NCBI GenBank assembly: GCA_949752795.1
Contig: OX457061.1
Coordinates: forward strand, 38,472,338 to 38,536,337
DNA from: Hyperoodon ampullatus
Lineage: Eukaryota; Chordata; Mammalia; Artiodactyla; Ziphiidae
Reading direction: 5' to 3'
DNA length: 64,000 nucleotides
The position numbers and the translations under genes were made by a program. The notes beneath the pieces are model-generated. The model did no database searches. It was not told where the DNA came from and worked only from the letters and a program-made list of their open reading frames with translations. Shown piece after piece: positions 1-12,400 of the stretch (positions are counted from its first letter, which is position 1; each line of letters starts with the position of its first letter).

Positions 1-654
1 TTCCTGCAGATAAAAGGATGACAAGGACCCCTGGCTCCACTGGGGGAATCAGAGGATAGACGCTGGAGAGAACTTGGTCTTTTCTGGAGGTCACTCGAGA
101 AAAGTAAGGTGTTCTGTCATCCTTCCCTGGTAGGTGATTTCTTAATCTAATTACTCTCTCCTTTAAATGTAGATATCACAGGAAATGAATTTTTGGCTCT
201 CTCTCACTGAGCTTTTTTTCAAGTGCTTTCCAATGAAATTCACATTGTTTACCCCAATTTCATCTATTCATAGTTTGTGGCATTTTTCCAAGCTCTAGTT
301 TATATTTTTTCATGCTCCCTTTTTGTTCTTTGATATAAAGCTTTCAGAGTTTTGCCATTCTGCTGTGAGGCCATGTCTTACTCATATTAGAGAAATTAAT
401 GCCAAGGAAGGAAGGTTTCAGTTGTTTCTTCTGAGGTCCTGCTTTAGACAGGTTTGTCAAGTTCCTTCATGTGATTTTTTATGGCTCCCCCACCTAAGTA
501 CAAAAGTAGGCACCAGCGATCATTTTATCAAAAGAACTGACTCAGAACTTTGATAAAGACTAATACAAGTATGTTAAGACCTAAATTTATTTCTTCTAAT
601 CTGTAGTTTTGTTTTATTTTGTTTTTTATTGATTACTAACTTATAGAGTAGTTA
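1..654. other. Unannotated non-coding DNA
   Basis: This is AT-rich sequence with no recognisable repeat family or gene. The only open frame of any length (323-553, plus) has no motif, no biased composition and no splice context, so I treat it as chance. L1-A begins at about 655. Confidence 0.6.
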
Positions 655-1379
655 AAGGGGAGTGGACAATATTATGCAGTAGGAAGACACTGAACTCACC
701 TTCTCCCATGGGTAAATCAAAATTACAACTATTTACAGAGAAACTATTGATGAGAAAAACCACATGAATAGCAGAAAAGATGTAAAGAAGGAACCACGAC
801 AAGATGGGTAGGAGTCAAGACCCATACCCCTGGGTAAGCAACCCACAAATGGAAGGATAATTACAATTTCAGAGGTTCTCCCCAAGGAACAGGGAGTCTG
901 ATACCCACACTGGGCTTCCTGGCCCAGGAGTCCTGAACAGGAAAAATAAGCCCCTAGAATATTTGGCCTTAAAAAGCCAGTGGGGCTTACTTTCAGGAGA
1001 ACCAGAGGGCTGCTGGAAGTAAAGACCCCACTCCTAAAAGATGTATACAAAATTTTGCATGCTCCAGGACCTAGGGCAGAAGCAGTAATTTAAAAGAAGC
1101 CTGGGTCAGATGCACCTGCTGATCTTGGAGAGCCTTCAGGAGGGAACTGGAGCTCACCCTGGAGACATAGACACTGCTGGTAGCCATCTGGGGGAGCTTG
1201 TTCTACCACGTGCATACTAGTGCTGGCAAGCACCATTTTGGAATCCTACTTCTAGATTATTAGTTCCAGGACCAAGCCCCACCCACCAGGCTGTCAGTAC
1301 TAGTCTGAGACTACTTGGGGCAAGTAACTAGATGAGTGGAGACACAGCCCACTCATGAGCAGGTAGGCTGCCATAAAAT

Positions 1380-2235
1380 CCCCTGAGCCCACAACCACCC
1401 CAGGACCCAGTTCTGTCCACCAGAGGGCCCAGGATCCAGTGCACTGGCACTAAACCCCAAGGGCTCTGCAGGCAGAGACCCTGGGACCCACATCCACCAG
1501 CCAGTGGAACAGCACTATCCCCAGGACACCCTGGGCCTCAGCCCCACACACCAGTGGACAAGTACCAGTCCTGGGACTCCAGAGGCCATGACCCCACTAA
1601 TCACTGGTGGACACCAGCCCCAGGACCCTCACAGCCCTGCAGCCATATCAGAACCTGGGCTATTCACCAGAAGACCAGCATCCACACCAAGACCACCTGG
1701 GCCACAGCCCTGCTCACCAGCAAGTGAACAGCAGCTTTAGGACACCTTGGGCCCCTCAGACAGCTGCCCCAGAATCCAGCCCAACCAACCAGAGGGCTAA
1801 TACCAACTTCAGGACATCCAGGGCCCTGCAGCCAGGGACTGGGGAACACAGCTCCACCCACCAATGGGCTGGCTCTAGTCCCAGGACCCCCTGGGCCCCA
1901 GCCTCACCTACCAGGAGGCTATACAATCTCTAAGACATCTTGGACCCATCATCCAGCCATCCTCAGATCCAGCCCCTTTCACCAAGGGACTAACACCAGC
2001 TTTAAGGCACCGTGGACCACACACCAGCTGTGTCAGGAGCTGGCCCCACCCATCAGAAGGTCAACAGTAGATCCAAGACCTCCAGTCCTGCAACCACCCA
2101 CCTGGAACTCAGCCAAACCCATGAGTGGGCTGGCAGTAGGCCTGGGACCACTCAGGGCCTACAGCCAGTAGCCTCCAGACCAGGCTGCACTCACCAGCAG
2201 CTGGCAGCCTGCAAACAAGGCAAGGCCTGACAATC
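1380..2235 (+). repeat. Degenerate tandem repeats in the L1-A 5'UTR
   Basis: This CA-rich block recurs with variants of 'caccagtggac...ccaggaccc...gggccctgcagcc'. Units fall near 1420, 1495, 1548, 1602, 1663, 1713, 1787, 1858, 1905, 1978, 2048, 2117 and 2187, a spacing of about 50-75 bp. The low stop density on both strands produces overlapping open frames here that are not genes. Similar blocks occur in the 5'UTRs of L1-C (27060-27480) and L1-H (56985-57340), so this is L1 regulatory-region sequence. Confidence 0.65.
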
Positions 2236-2412
2236 AACTTGACCAAAGGCCAGCCACACCCACCAGACCACCCACAGTAGTCAACCCTCCACAACAGAAA
2301 GACCCACACAGCCCACATGGGAGCACCGCAGAGAATATATACTTTGGTGACCAGAGGGGAGGGTGCTGTGTGATGCATAGGACATCTCCCATGAAAGGAC
2401 ATTTCTTCAAGG

Positions 2413-3365
2413 TTGGGAAACATGACCAACCTACCTATTTCTATAAATAGAAATAAAAACAGCAAGTGTGGCAAAATGAAAACACAGAAGAAAATGTTCC
2501 AGATGAAGGAACAAGATAAAAACCCAGAAGAACTAAATGAAGTAGATAGGCAACTACCCAGTAAAATGTTCAAGGTAATGATCATAAAGATATTCAAAGA
2601 ACTCAGGAGAAGACTGGAAGAAGAGAGTGAGAATATAGAAGTTTGTAAGGAAGAGTTAGAAAATATAAAGGAAACAAAACAGAGGTGAAGAATACATTAA
2701 CTGAAATGAAAAATACATTAAAAGGAATCAACAGTAGATTAGATAATACAGAGGAACAGATAAGTGAGCTGGAAGACAGAGTAGTGGAAATCACTGAAGC
2801 TAAACAGATAAACAGAATGAAAAGAAATGAAAACAGTTTAAGAGACCTCTGAGAAAACATCAAGCATACTATCATTCTCATTACAGGGGTCCCAGAAGGA
2901 CAAGGGACAGAGAAGTGGGCAGAGAACATATTTGAATACATAATAGCTGAAAATTTCACTAACCTGGGAAAGGAAACAGACATCTAAGTCCAGGAAGTGC
3001 AGAGAGTCCCATACAGGATTAACCCAAAGAGGAACACACCAAGACACACTATAATTAAAATAGCACAAATTAAAGATAAAGAGAGAATATTAAAAGCATC
3101 AAGGGAAAAGCAACAAGTTGCATACAAGGAAACTCCCATAAGGCCATCAGCTGACTTTTCAGCAGAAATTCTGCAGGCCAGAAGGGAGTGGAACAATATA
3201 TTTAAAGTGATGAAAGGGGAAAATCTACAACCAAGAATACTCTATATGGCAAGGCTCTCATTCAGATTTGATGGAGAGATCAAAAGTTCTACAGACAAAC
3301 AAAGGCTAAAAGAATTCAGCATCATGAAAAAAGCTTTACAAGAAATGTTAAAGGGACTTCTTTAA
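2413..3365 (+). pseudogene. L1-A ORF1 pseudogene (L1 RNA-binding protein)
   Basis: L1 ORF1p is a trimeric nucleic-acid chaperone that coats L1 RNA in cytoplasmic particles. The coiled-coil part is visible at about 2500-2850 (charged, e.g. MKEQDKNPEELNE). The RRM/C-terminal domain is at 2997-3365, with the conserved PRH..IK, RREW and FRFDGEIKS blocks and a terminal LKGLL. Stops at about 2688 and 2850-2990 and frame changes separate the two halves. The C-terminal 122 residues are uninterrupted, but no full-length protein is possible. Confidence 0.85.
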
Positions 3366-3807
3366 GTGGAAAAAAATAGGCTACAACTAGAAACATGAAA
3401 ATTATGAAAGGAAAAAGCACATTGGTAAATGCAAATATACAGCAAAGGTAGTAAATCATCCATGTGTAAACCTAGTAGGAAGATTAAAGACAAAAGTGGT
3501 AAAATCATCTACACCCACAATAAGTAGTTAAGGGATATGCAAAATAAAAAGATGTAAAATATGATGTCAAAAACAGTAAACATGTGCGGAGGGTATGAAG
3601 GCAGGGTTGTTAAACACATTTGAACATAAGAAATCAGCAAATTAGAATAATCAAATATATATAGATTGCTATATATAAACCTCACAGTAACCACAAACCA
3701 AAATCTATAACAAGAACACACAGGTACAAACACACACACAAGAAAGTAATCCAAACATAACACTAAAGATAGTCATCAAACACAAGTGGAAAGAAAAAAA
3801 GAGAAAG

Positions 3808-6800
3808 AAAGGAACAGAAAAGAACTACAAAAACAACCCCAAAACAATGAACAAAATGACATTAAGTACATACCTATCAATATAATTTTAAATGTAAATG
3901 CTCCAATCAAAAGACATAGAGTGGTTGAATGGATAAACAACAAGACCCATATATATGCTGCCTACAAGAGACTCACTTCAGATCTAAAAACAGACTGAAA
4001 GTGAACAGATAGAAAAAGGTATTCCATGCCAATGGAAATTAAAAGAAAATCAGGGTAGCAATACTTATATCAGAAAAATAGACTTTAAAACGAAGACTCT
4101 AACAAGAGACAAAGAAGGACATTACATAATGATCAAGGCATCAATCCAAGAAGAAGATACAACAACAGTAAATATATATGTACCTGATATAGGAGCACCT
4201 AAATACATAAAGCAAATATTAACAGACATAAAGGGAGAAACTGACAGTAGCACAATAGCAATGGGGGACTTTAACACCCCACATATATCAATGGACAGAG
4301 CATCCATACAGAAAACCAATAAGGGAAACACTGGCCTTAAATGACACATTACACCAGTTGAACTTAATAAATAGAACATTCCCTCACAAAGCAGCAGAAT
4401 ACACATTCTTTTCAACTGTAGTGGAACATTCTCCCAGATAGATCACATACTAAATCACATAACAAGTCTCAGTAAATTTAAGATTAAAAGCATATCAAGC
4501 ATCTTTTCTATGCAAAACCCTGTAAGACTAGAAACCAAATACAAGGGGGATAAAAAGCAAAAAACCTAGACACGTGTAAGTTAAACAATATGCTACTTAA
4601 AAAATCAATGGGTCACTAAAGAAATCATAGAAGAAATTTAAAAACACCTAGAGACAAATGAAATGAAGGCACAATGATCCAAAATCTATGAGATGCATCA
4701 AAAGCACTTCTATGAGGGAAGTTTATAGTCATACAAGCCTACATCAGGAAACAAGAAATATCTCAAATAAACAACCTAACCTTACACCTAAAGGAATGAG
4801 AAAAAGAAGAGAAAACAAAACCCAAAGGTAGTAGAAGGAAAGAAATCATAAAGATCAGAGCAGAAATAAATGAAATAGAGACTTTAAAAAACAATAGAAA
4901 AGATCAGTGAAACTAGGAGCTGGTTCTTTGATAAGATAAACAAAGCTGACAAAACTTTAGCCAGACTCATGAAGAAAAAAAGAGAGAAAGCCCAAATCAA
5001 AAATAAGAAATGAAAAAGGAGAAGTTATAACCAACACCCCTAGAAATAAAAATGATCATGAGATTACTATGAACAACTATATATGAATAAAATGGACCTA
5101 GAAGAAATGAACATATTCCTAGAAATGTATAATCTCCCAAGACTGAACCAGGAAGAAATAGAAAATATGAAGACACCAATTACCAGTAATGAAATTGAAT
5201 CAGTAATCAAAAAACTCCCAACAAACAAAAGTCCAGAACCAGATGGCTTTACAGGTGAATTCTACCAAACATATAAAGAAGAAATTATAACTAGCCTTCT
5301 CAAACTATTCCAAAAAATTGCAGAGGAAAGAACACTTCTGCACTCATTCTATGAGGCTAGCATCACCCTGATACCAAAACCAGACAAAGATATCACACAC
5401 AAGAAATTACAGGCCAATATCACTGATGAACATAGATGCAAAAATCCTCAACAAAATATTAGTAAATTGAATTCAAAACATATTAAAAGGATTATACAGC
5501 ACAATAAAGTGGGATTTATCACAGGATGCAAGGATGTTTCAATACCTGCAAATCAATCAACGTGATACACCACATTAACAAACGGAAGGGTAAAAATTAC
5601 ATGATCATCTCAATAGGCACAGAAAAAGCATTTGACGAAATTCAACATCAATTCATGATTAAAAAAAAACCTCAACAAGTTTTGTATGGAGGGAATATAT
5701 CTCAATATAGGCCATTTATGACAAACCCACAGCTAACATCATACTCAATGGTGAAAAGCTGAAAGCTTTTCCTCTAAAATCAGGAGCAAGATATAAATAT
5801 CCACTCTCACCACTTCTATCTAACATAGTATTGGAAGTCTTACTCACAGTTGGCAGACAGGTAAATGAAATGAAAGGCATCCAAATGTGATGGGAAGAAG
5901 TTAAGCTGTCACTATTTGCAGATGACATGATACTATATACAGAAAACCCTAAAGTCTCCACCAAAAAACTATTAGAACTAATAAATGAATTCAGTAAAGT
6001 TGCAGGACACAAGATTAATATACAGAAATCTGTTGCTTTCCTATACACTAATAATGAACTATCAGAAAGAGAAATTAAGAAAACAATCCTGTTTACAATC
6101 ACATCAGAGAGAATAAAATATCTAAGAATAAACTTAACCGAGGAGGTAAAAGACCTATATTCTGAAAACTATAAAACACTGATGAAGGAATTTGAAAATG
6201 ATACAAAGAAATGGAAAGATATTCCATGTTCATAAATTAGAAGAATTAATATTGTGAAAATGTTCATATTACCCAAAGCAGTCTACAGATATCATGCAAG
6301 CCCTATCAAAATACCCATGACATTTTTCAGAGTGAGAACAAATAATCCTAAAATGTGTGTGGAACCACAAAAGACCCTGAATGGCAAAGTAATCTTAAGG
6401 AAAAAAGACAAAGCTGGAGGTATCATGCTCCCTGACTTCAAACTATATTACAAAGCTACAGTAATCAAAACAGTGTGGTGCTGGCACAAAAACAGACACA
6501 TAGATCAATGCAACAAAATAGAGTTCCAGAAGTAAATCAACACACTTACGGTCAGTTGATCTATGACAAAGGAGGCAAGAGTATATAATGTTCTTAGGAA
6601 AAGATAGTCCCTTCAATAAGTGATGCTGGAAAAATTAGACAGCAACATGTAAAAGAATGAAATTGGAACACTTTCTCACACTGTATAAAAAAGTAAACTC
6701 AAAATAGATTAAAGACCTAAATGTAAGACATGAAACTATAAAATTCATAGAAGAGAACATAGGTAGAACACTTTTTGACATAAATAGTAGTATTTATTTT

Positions 6801-6993
6801 TTGGATCTGTCTCCTAAGGCAAAATAAATAAAAGCAAAAATAAACAAATGGGACCTAATTAAACTTAAAAGGTTTTGCAAAGGCACAGTGATCCATAACA
6901 AAGCAAAAGACAATGTACTGAATGGGAGAAAATATTTGCAAATGATATGACTGATACAGGGTTAATATCCAAAATATATATAAAGCTCATGCA
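3808..6993 (+). pseudogene. L1-A ORF2 pseudogene (endonuclease and reverse transcriptase)
   Basis: ORF2p nicks target DNA and reverse-transcribes L1 RNA. The endonuclease domain is recognisable from about 3870 (a TH-IYAAYKRLTSD relic of the conserved 'CLQETHF' region) to the GDFNTP motif near 4264. The fingers/palm region is at 5083-5760 ([15 protein letters not shown]). The catalytic FADD box lies at about 5915-5926 and is intact, and the thumb/connector runs to 6535. At least six frame breaks or stops interrupt it. The C-terminal region lies beyond the L1-B insertion, at 13939-14600. Confidence 0.85.
6982..6993. repeat. Left target-site duplication of L1-B
   Basis: The 12-bp sequence aaagctcatgca occurs here and again at 13927-13938, bracketing L1-B exactly. 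Outside both copies the sequence is continuous L1-A, as expected for target-primed insertion. Confidence 0.9.
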
Positions 6994-7179
6994 GGGGGGA
7001 GGAGTCAAGATGGTGGTGTGGGAAGACTCGGAGTTAGGATCTCCCCACAACCACGGCACCTGCTGGCCACTGCTGGGACACTGACCCCCAAGAAGATGGG
7101 AGGAACCCCAGAGTGAACTGGTAGGATATAGGGGGACCAAGGGGGGGGAAGAAGTGGATGCCAGACAAGATCAGCTCCC

Positions 7180-7870
7180 CTGAGGCCAGGGAGATCAGGA
7201 GAGGCAGGTGGGAGGGACTCTCCAGGAAGAGTGGGAGAGGAGCGGAGGGCAATTCCCTGACCCACTCGGCCGGGGAGTCTGCTGATTTCCTAAGCTGGTC
7301 CCCTCCCTCCGCCTCCAAAGCCCCATCAAGGCCGTGTGGGTCCTGGGGGCGTAGGAGGGAGGCCGGGGAGATCAGGAGTGGTAGGCGGGAGGGGCCATCC
7401 AGGTGTAGTGGGAGAGGACCAGAGGACAATTACTCCACCCACTCAGGTGCAGGGAGCCTGCAGAGCTCCCAGGCTGATCCCCTGCCCTCCAAGCTCTCTC
7501 CAGGCTGCATGAGTCTTTGTGGGCATAGGAGGGAGGTGAGGGGGATCACAAGAAGCAGGCAGGAGGGGCCCTGCGGAAGGAGCGAGAGAGGAAAAGAGGG
7601 AAATTGCCCTGCCTACTCAGGCACAGGGAGCCTGCTGAGCTCACAGGCCAATCCCCTAGCCTCCAAGGCCCCTCCAGGCAGCGTGGGTCCTCGTGGGCAT
7701 AGAAGGGAGGCCAGGGGATCAGGAGAGGCAGGCGGGAGGGACCCTCCCAGACCCCAGACCAGAAGAGCAAAAGAGGAGAGAAGGGTGTTTGCTCCACCCA
7801 CTCGAGCCCAGGAAGCCTGCTGGGCTCCCAGATGAGGTCCCTTGCGCTCTAAGACCAGAGGTGGGGGACA
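7180..7870 (+). repeat. About 175-bp GC-rich tandem monomers in the L1-B 5'UTR
   Basis: Four successive units share the order: GGGAGGC..GGGGATCAGGAG, GGCGGGAGGG, GGGAGAGGA, then 'cactcaggc.cagggagcctgc' and 'gctccaggctgatcccct'. The GATCA anchor falls at about 7193, 7370, 7544 and 7717, spacings of 177, 174 and 173 bp. CpGs are present. In position and size this resembles the tandem promoter monomers of mouse L1, so a promoter role is plausible but inferred. Long open frames across the block on both strands come from the GC-rich composition. Confidence 0.8.
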
Positions 7871-8027
7871 CGCCTGGGCCCCTTCTGTTGCTTGAACCTA
7901 AGCCCCACCCCCCACAGCCCCAAGGATCTTTTCCAGCCCCGTGGGTGCTGAGCATTGGCCCTGCCCATGACCCAAACCTCGCTCTTGCTTAGGCCCCGCT
8001 CTCCATGCAAGGGCTTTCCCCCACCCC

Positions 8028-8029
8028 AT

Positions 8030-8060
<31 letters not shown>

Positions 8061-8065
8061 TTTTT
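8028..8065. repeat. (TTTA)n microsatellite
   Basis: About nine tandem TTTA units lie in the T-rich part of the L1-B 5'UTR, just upstream of ORF1. Confidence 0.95.
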
Positions 8066-8504
8066 CCCTCCTCTTTTTTACTTATTGTGGTACTGATGTA
8101 CCTTCCAGTTGTTGATTCATCTATTTTTTAATTTTTACATTCTTTCTAACATATCTGTAGTTTCCTAGTTTAGTTTTATTTTTTACTTTGTTATTTTGTT
8201 ATTTTTATTTTTTTTGACACCCCATGCAGCTTGCAGGATCTTGATTTTTGATGAGCCTGGGGTCAGGCAGAAGCTCCCGTGGCAAGAGCTCCAAGTCCAA
8301 ACCACTGGACTAACAGAGAATCTCAGACCCAAGGGAATATTCATCAGAGTGAGGTCTCACAGAGTTCCTCATCTCAACACCAAGACCCAGCTCTACCCAA
8401 TAGCCTACAAACTCCAGTGTTGGAAGCCTCAGGCCAAACAACCTGTAAAACAGGAACAGAATTCCATTAAAATAAAATGAGATGGCAAAAAAAATATGTC
8501 ACAG

Positions 8505-9384
8505 ATGAAGGAGCAAGGTAAAAACCTACAAGACCAAATAAATGAAGAGGAAATACACAATCTACCTGAAAAAGAATTTAGAATAATGATAGTAAAGATG
8601 ATACAGAATCTCAGAAATACAATGGAAGCATGGATTGAGAAAATATAAGAAACGTTCAACAAAGATCTAGCAGAACTAAAGAACAAATAAACAGAGATGA
8701 ACAACACAATAACTGAAATGAAAAATACACTAGAAGGAATCAATAACAGAATAACAGAGGCAGAAGAACGAATAAGTGAACTGGAAGCCAAAATGGTGGA
8801 AATAACTGCTGAGGAGCAGAATAAAGAAAAACAGAATGAAAAGAATTGAAAACAATCTCAGACACATCTGGGACAACTCTAAACACACCAACATTCAAAT
8901 TATAGGGGTCCCAGAAGAAGAAGAGAAAAAGAAATGGTCTGAGAAAATAATAGAAGAGATTATAGTGGAAAACTTCCCTAACATGAGAAAGGAAATAGTC
9001 ACCCAAGTCCAGGAAGCACAAAGAGTCCCATACAGAATAAAACCTAGGAAAAACACACCAAGACACATATTAATCAAACTAACAAAAATTAAATTCAAAG
9101 AAAAAATATTAAAAGCAGCAAGGGAAAAGCAACAAATAACATGCAAAGGCATCCCCATAAGGTTATCAGCTGATTTTTCAGTGAAAACTCTGCAGGCCAG
9201 AAGGGAGTGGCAGGATATACTTAAAGTGATGAAAGAGGAAAACCTTCAGTCAAGATTACTCTACCCACCAAGGATCTCATTCAGATTCGATGGAGAAGTC
9301 AAAAGCTTTTCAGACAAACAAAAGCTAAGATAATTCAGCACCACCAAACCAGCTTTACAACAAACGCTAAAGAAACTTCTCTAA
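8505..9384 (+). pseudogene. L1-B ORF1 pseudogene
   Basis: The ATG at 8505 starts MKEQGKN, the usual cetartiodactyl L1 ORF1 opening. A coiled-coil region follows and is broken by in-frame stops near 8646 and 8688. After a frame change the RRM and C-terminal domain are open at 8836-9333, with PRHILIKLTKIK, ADFSVKTLQARREW and FRFDGEVKSF. A premature stop (taa after the KLR codons, about 9331) comes before the expected C-terminus at about 9384. It is better preserved than the L1-A copy, as expected from the nesting order. Confidence 0.88.
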
Positions 9385-9429
9385 GAGGAAAACACAAGAG
9401 AAGAAAAAGACACACAAAAACAAACCCAA

Positions 9430-12400
9430 AACAATTAAAGAAAATTGTAATAGGAACATAAATATCAATAATAAACTTGTATGTAAGTGGATTAAGTGCC
9501 CCAACCAAAAGACACAGACTGGCTGAATGGATACAAACACAAGACCCATATATATATATATATGCTGTCTACAAGACCCCCACTTCAGAGTGAAAATGAG
9601 GGGATGGAAAAAGATATTCCATGCAAATGGAAATCAAAAGAAAGCTGGAGTAGCAATGCTCATATCAGATAAAATAGACTTTAAAATAAAGACTGTTATA
9701 AGCGATATGGAGGGACATTACATAATGATCAAAGGATCAATCCAAGAAGATACAACAATTATAAATGTTTATGCACCCAACATAGGGCACCTCAATACAT
9801 AAGGCAAATGCTAGCAACCAGGAGAGGAGAAATCGACAGTAACACAATAATAGTAGGGGACTTTAACACCCCATTTACACCAATGGACAGATCATCCAAA
9901 CAGAAAATAAATAAGGAAACACAAGCTTTAAATGACACAAAAGACCAAATAGATCTAATTGATATTTATAGAACATTCCACCCAAAAGTAGCAGAAAACA
10001 CTTTCTTCTCAAGTCAACATGGAACATTCTCCAGGATAGATCACATCTTGGGTCACAAATCAAGCCTCAGAAAATTTAAGAAAATTGAAATCATATCAAG
10101 CATCTATTCTGACCACAACGCTATGAGATTGGAAATCAATTACAGGAAAAAAACTGTAAAAAACAGAAATACATGGAGGCTAAACAGTGTGCCACTAAAT
10201 AAACAAGAGATCACTGAAGGACTTCCCTGGTGGAACAGTGGTTAAATATCTGCCTGCCAATGCAGGGGTCACGGGTTTGAGCCCTGGTCCTGGAAGATGC
10301 TACATGATGTGGAGCAACTAAGCCAGTGCACCAGAACTACTGAGCCTGTCCACCTAGAGCCCGTGCTCCGCAACAAAAGAAGCAACCACAATGACAAGCC
10401 CCTGCACCACAACAAAGAGTAGCCCGTGCTTGCCACAACTAGAGAAAGCCCGCGTACAGCAATGAAGTCCCAACACAGCCACATAAATAAACAAACAACA
10501 AACAAATAAATAAATAAATAATTTTTTAAAAAGCAGATCACTGAAGAATTCAAAGAGGAAATTAAAAAATACATAGAAACAATTGACAATGAAAACACGA
10601 TGACCCAAAACCTATGGGATGCAGCAAAAGCAGTTCTAAGAGGGAAGTTTATAGCTATTCAATCTCACTTCAAGTGACAAGAAAAGTCTCAAATAACGAA
10701 TCTAAACCTACACTTAAAACAACTAGAGAAAGAAGACGAAAACCCAAAGTCAGTAGAAGGAAAGAAATCATAAAGATCAGAGCAGAAATAAATGAAATAA
10801 AAATGAAGGAAACAATAGCAAAGATCAATAAAACTAAAAACTGGTTATTTGAGAAGATAAACAAATTGATAAACCCTTAGCCAGACTCATCAAGAAGAAA
10901 AGGGAGAGGAAGCAAATAAATAAAATTAAAAATGAAAAAGGAGAAATCACAACTCACACTGCAGAAATGCAAAGGATTATAAGAGACTACTACAAACAAC
11001 TATATGCCAAAAAAATGGACAACCACAAAGAAATGGACAAATTCTGGGAAAGGTGTAATTTTCAAAGACTGAATCAAAAAGAATTAGAAAATATAAACAG
11101 ACCTATCACAAGTAATGAAATTGAAACTGTAATTAAAAATCTTTCAACAAACAAAAGTCCAGGACCAGATGGCATCACAGGTGAATTCTATTAAACATTT
11201 AGAGAAGAGATAACACTTATCCTTCTCAAACTCCTCCAAAAATTGCAGAGAGAGAAACACTCCCAAATTCATTCAACGAGGCCACCACCACCCTGATACC
11301 AAAACCAGAAAAAGATATCACAAAAAAAGAAAATTATAGACCAATATCACTGATGAATATAGATGGAAAAATCCTGAACAAAATACTAGCAAACAGAATC
11401 CAACAGCATATTAAAAGGATCATAAACCATGAGCAAGTGGAGTTTATCCCAGGAATGCAAGGATTCTTCAATATACACAAATCAATCAATGTGATACACC
11501 ACATTAACAAATTAAGGAATAAAAACCATATGATCATCTCAATAGATGCAGAAGAAGTTTTTGACAAAATTCAACACCCATTCAGGATAAAAACTCTCCA
11601 GAAAATGGACATAGAGGGAACCCACCTCAACATAATAAAGGCCATATATGACAAACCCACAGCAAACATCATTCTCAATGGTAAAAAAGTGAAACCATTT
11701 CTACTAATATAAGGAACAAGAAAAGGCTGCCCACTCTCAACACTATTATTCAACATAGTTTGGGAAGATTTAGCCACAGCAATCAGAGAAGAAAAAGAAA
11801 TTAAAGGAATCCAAATTGGCAAAGAAGTAAAGCTGTCACTGTTTGCAGATGACATGATACTATACATAGAGAATCCTAAAGATGCTACCAGAAAACTACT
11901 AGAGCTAATCACTGAATTTGGTAAAGTAGCAGGATACAAAATTAATGCACAGAAATCTCTTGCATTCCTATACAATAATGATGAAAAATCTGAAAGAGAA
12001 ATTAAGGAAACACTCCCATTTACCATTGCAACAAAAAGAATAAAATATCTAGGAATAAACCTACCCAAGGAGTCATAAGACCTGTATGCAGAAAACCATA
12101 AGATACTGATGAAAGAAATTAAAGATGATACAAATAGATGGAGAGATATACCATGTTCTTGGATTGGAAGAATCAACATTATGAAAATGACTCTACTACC
12201 CAAAGCAATCTACAGATTCAATGCAATCCCTATCAAACTACCACTGGCATTTTTCACAGAACTAGAACAAAAATTTCACAATTTGTATGGAAACACAAAA
12301 GACGCCAAATAGCCAAAGCAATCTTGAGAAAGAAAAACAGAGCTGGAGCAATCAGGCTCCCTGACTTCAGACTATACTACAAAGTTATAGTAATCAAGAC

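Larger units (their letters stand above)
655..6993 (+). mobile_element. L1-A, 5' part (5'UTR, ORF1, most of ORF2)
   Basis: This is an old plus-strand LINE-1. The 5' end (about 655-720, with a GAAGACACTGAACTCACC-type block) aligns with the 5' end of L1-C at 26447, which fixes the approximate start. The order is a 5'UTR with degenerate repeats (to about 2400), ORF1 remains (about 2413-3365), an A-rich spacer, and ORF2 remains (about 3808 onward). It stops at 6993, where L1-B is inserted, and resumes at 13939. There are many stops and frameshifts in both ORFs, so it is long dead. The flank on the far side of L1-B continues the same L1 alignment, so 655-6993 plus 13939-14885 is one element. Confidence 0.9.

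Noticed and set aside
1504..2230. Overlapping proline-rich open frames on both strands
   Set aside because: They lie in the degenerate tandem 5'UTR of L1-A. The CA-rich composition removes stops in several frames at once, and there is no start context, domain or splice signal.
7005..7992. Long open frames (up to 225 codons) on both strands in GC-rich DNA
   Set aside because: They coincide with the L1-B 5'UTR monomers. The open frames recur with the ~175-bp period and are compositional.
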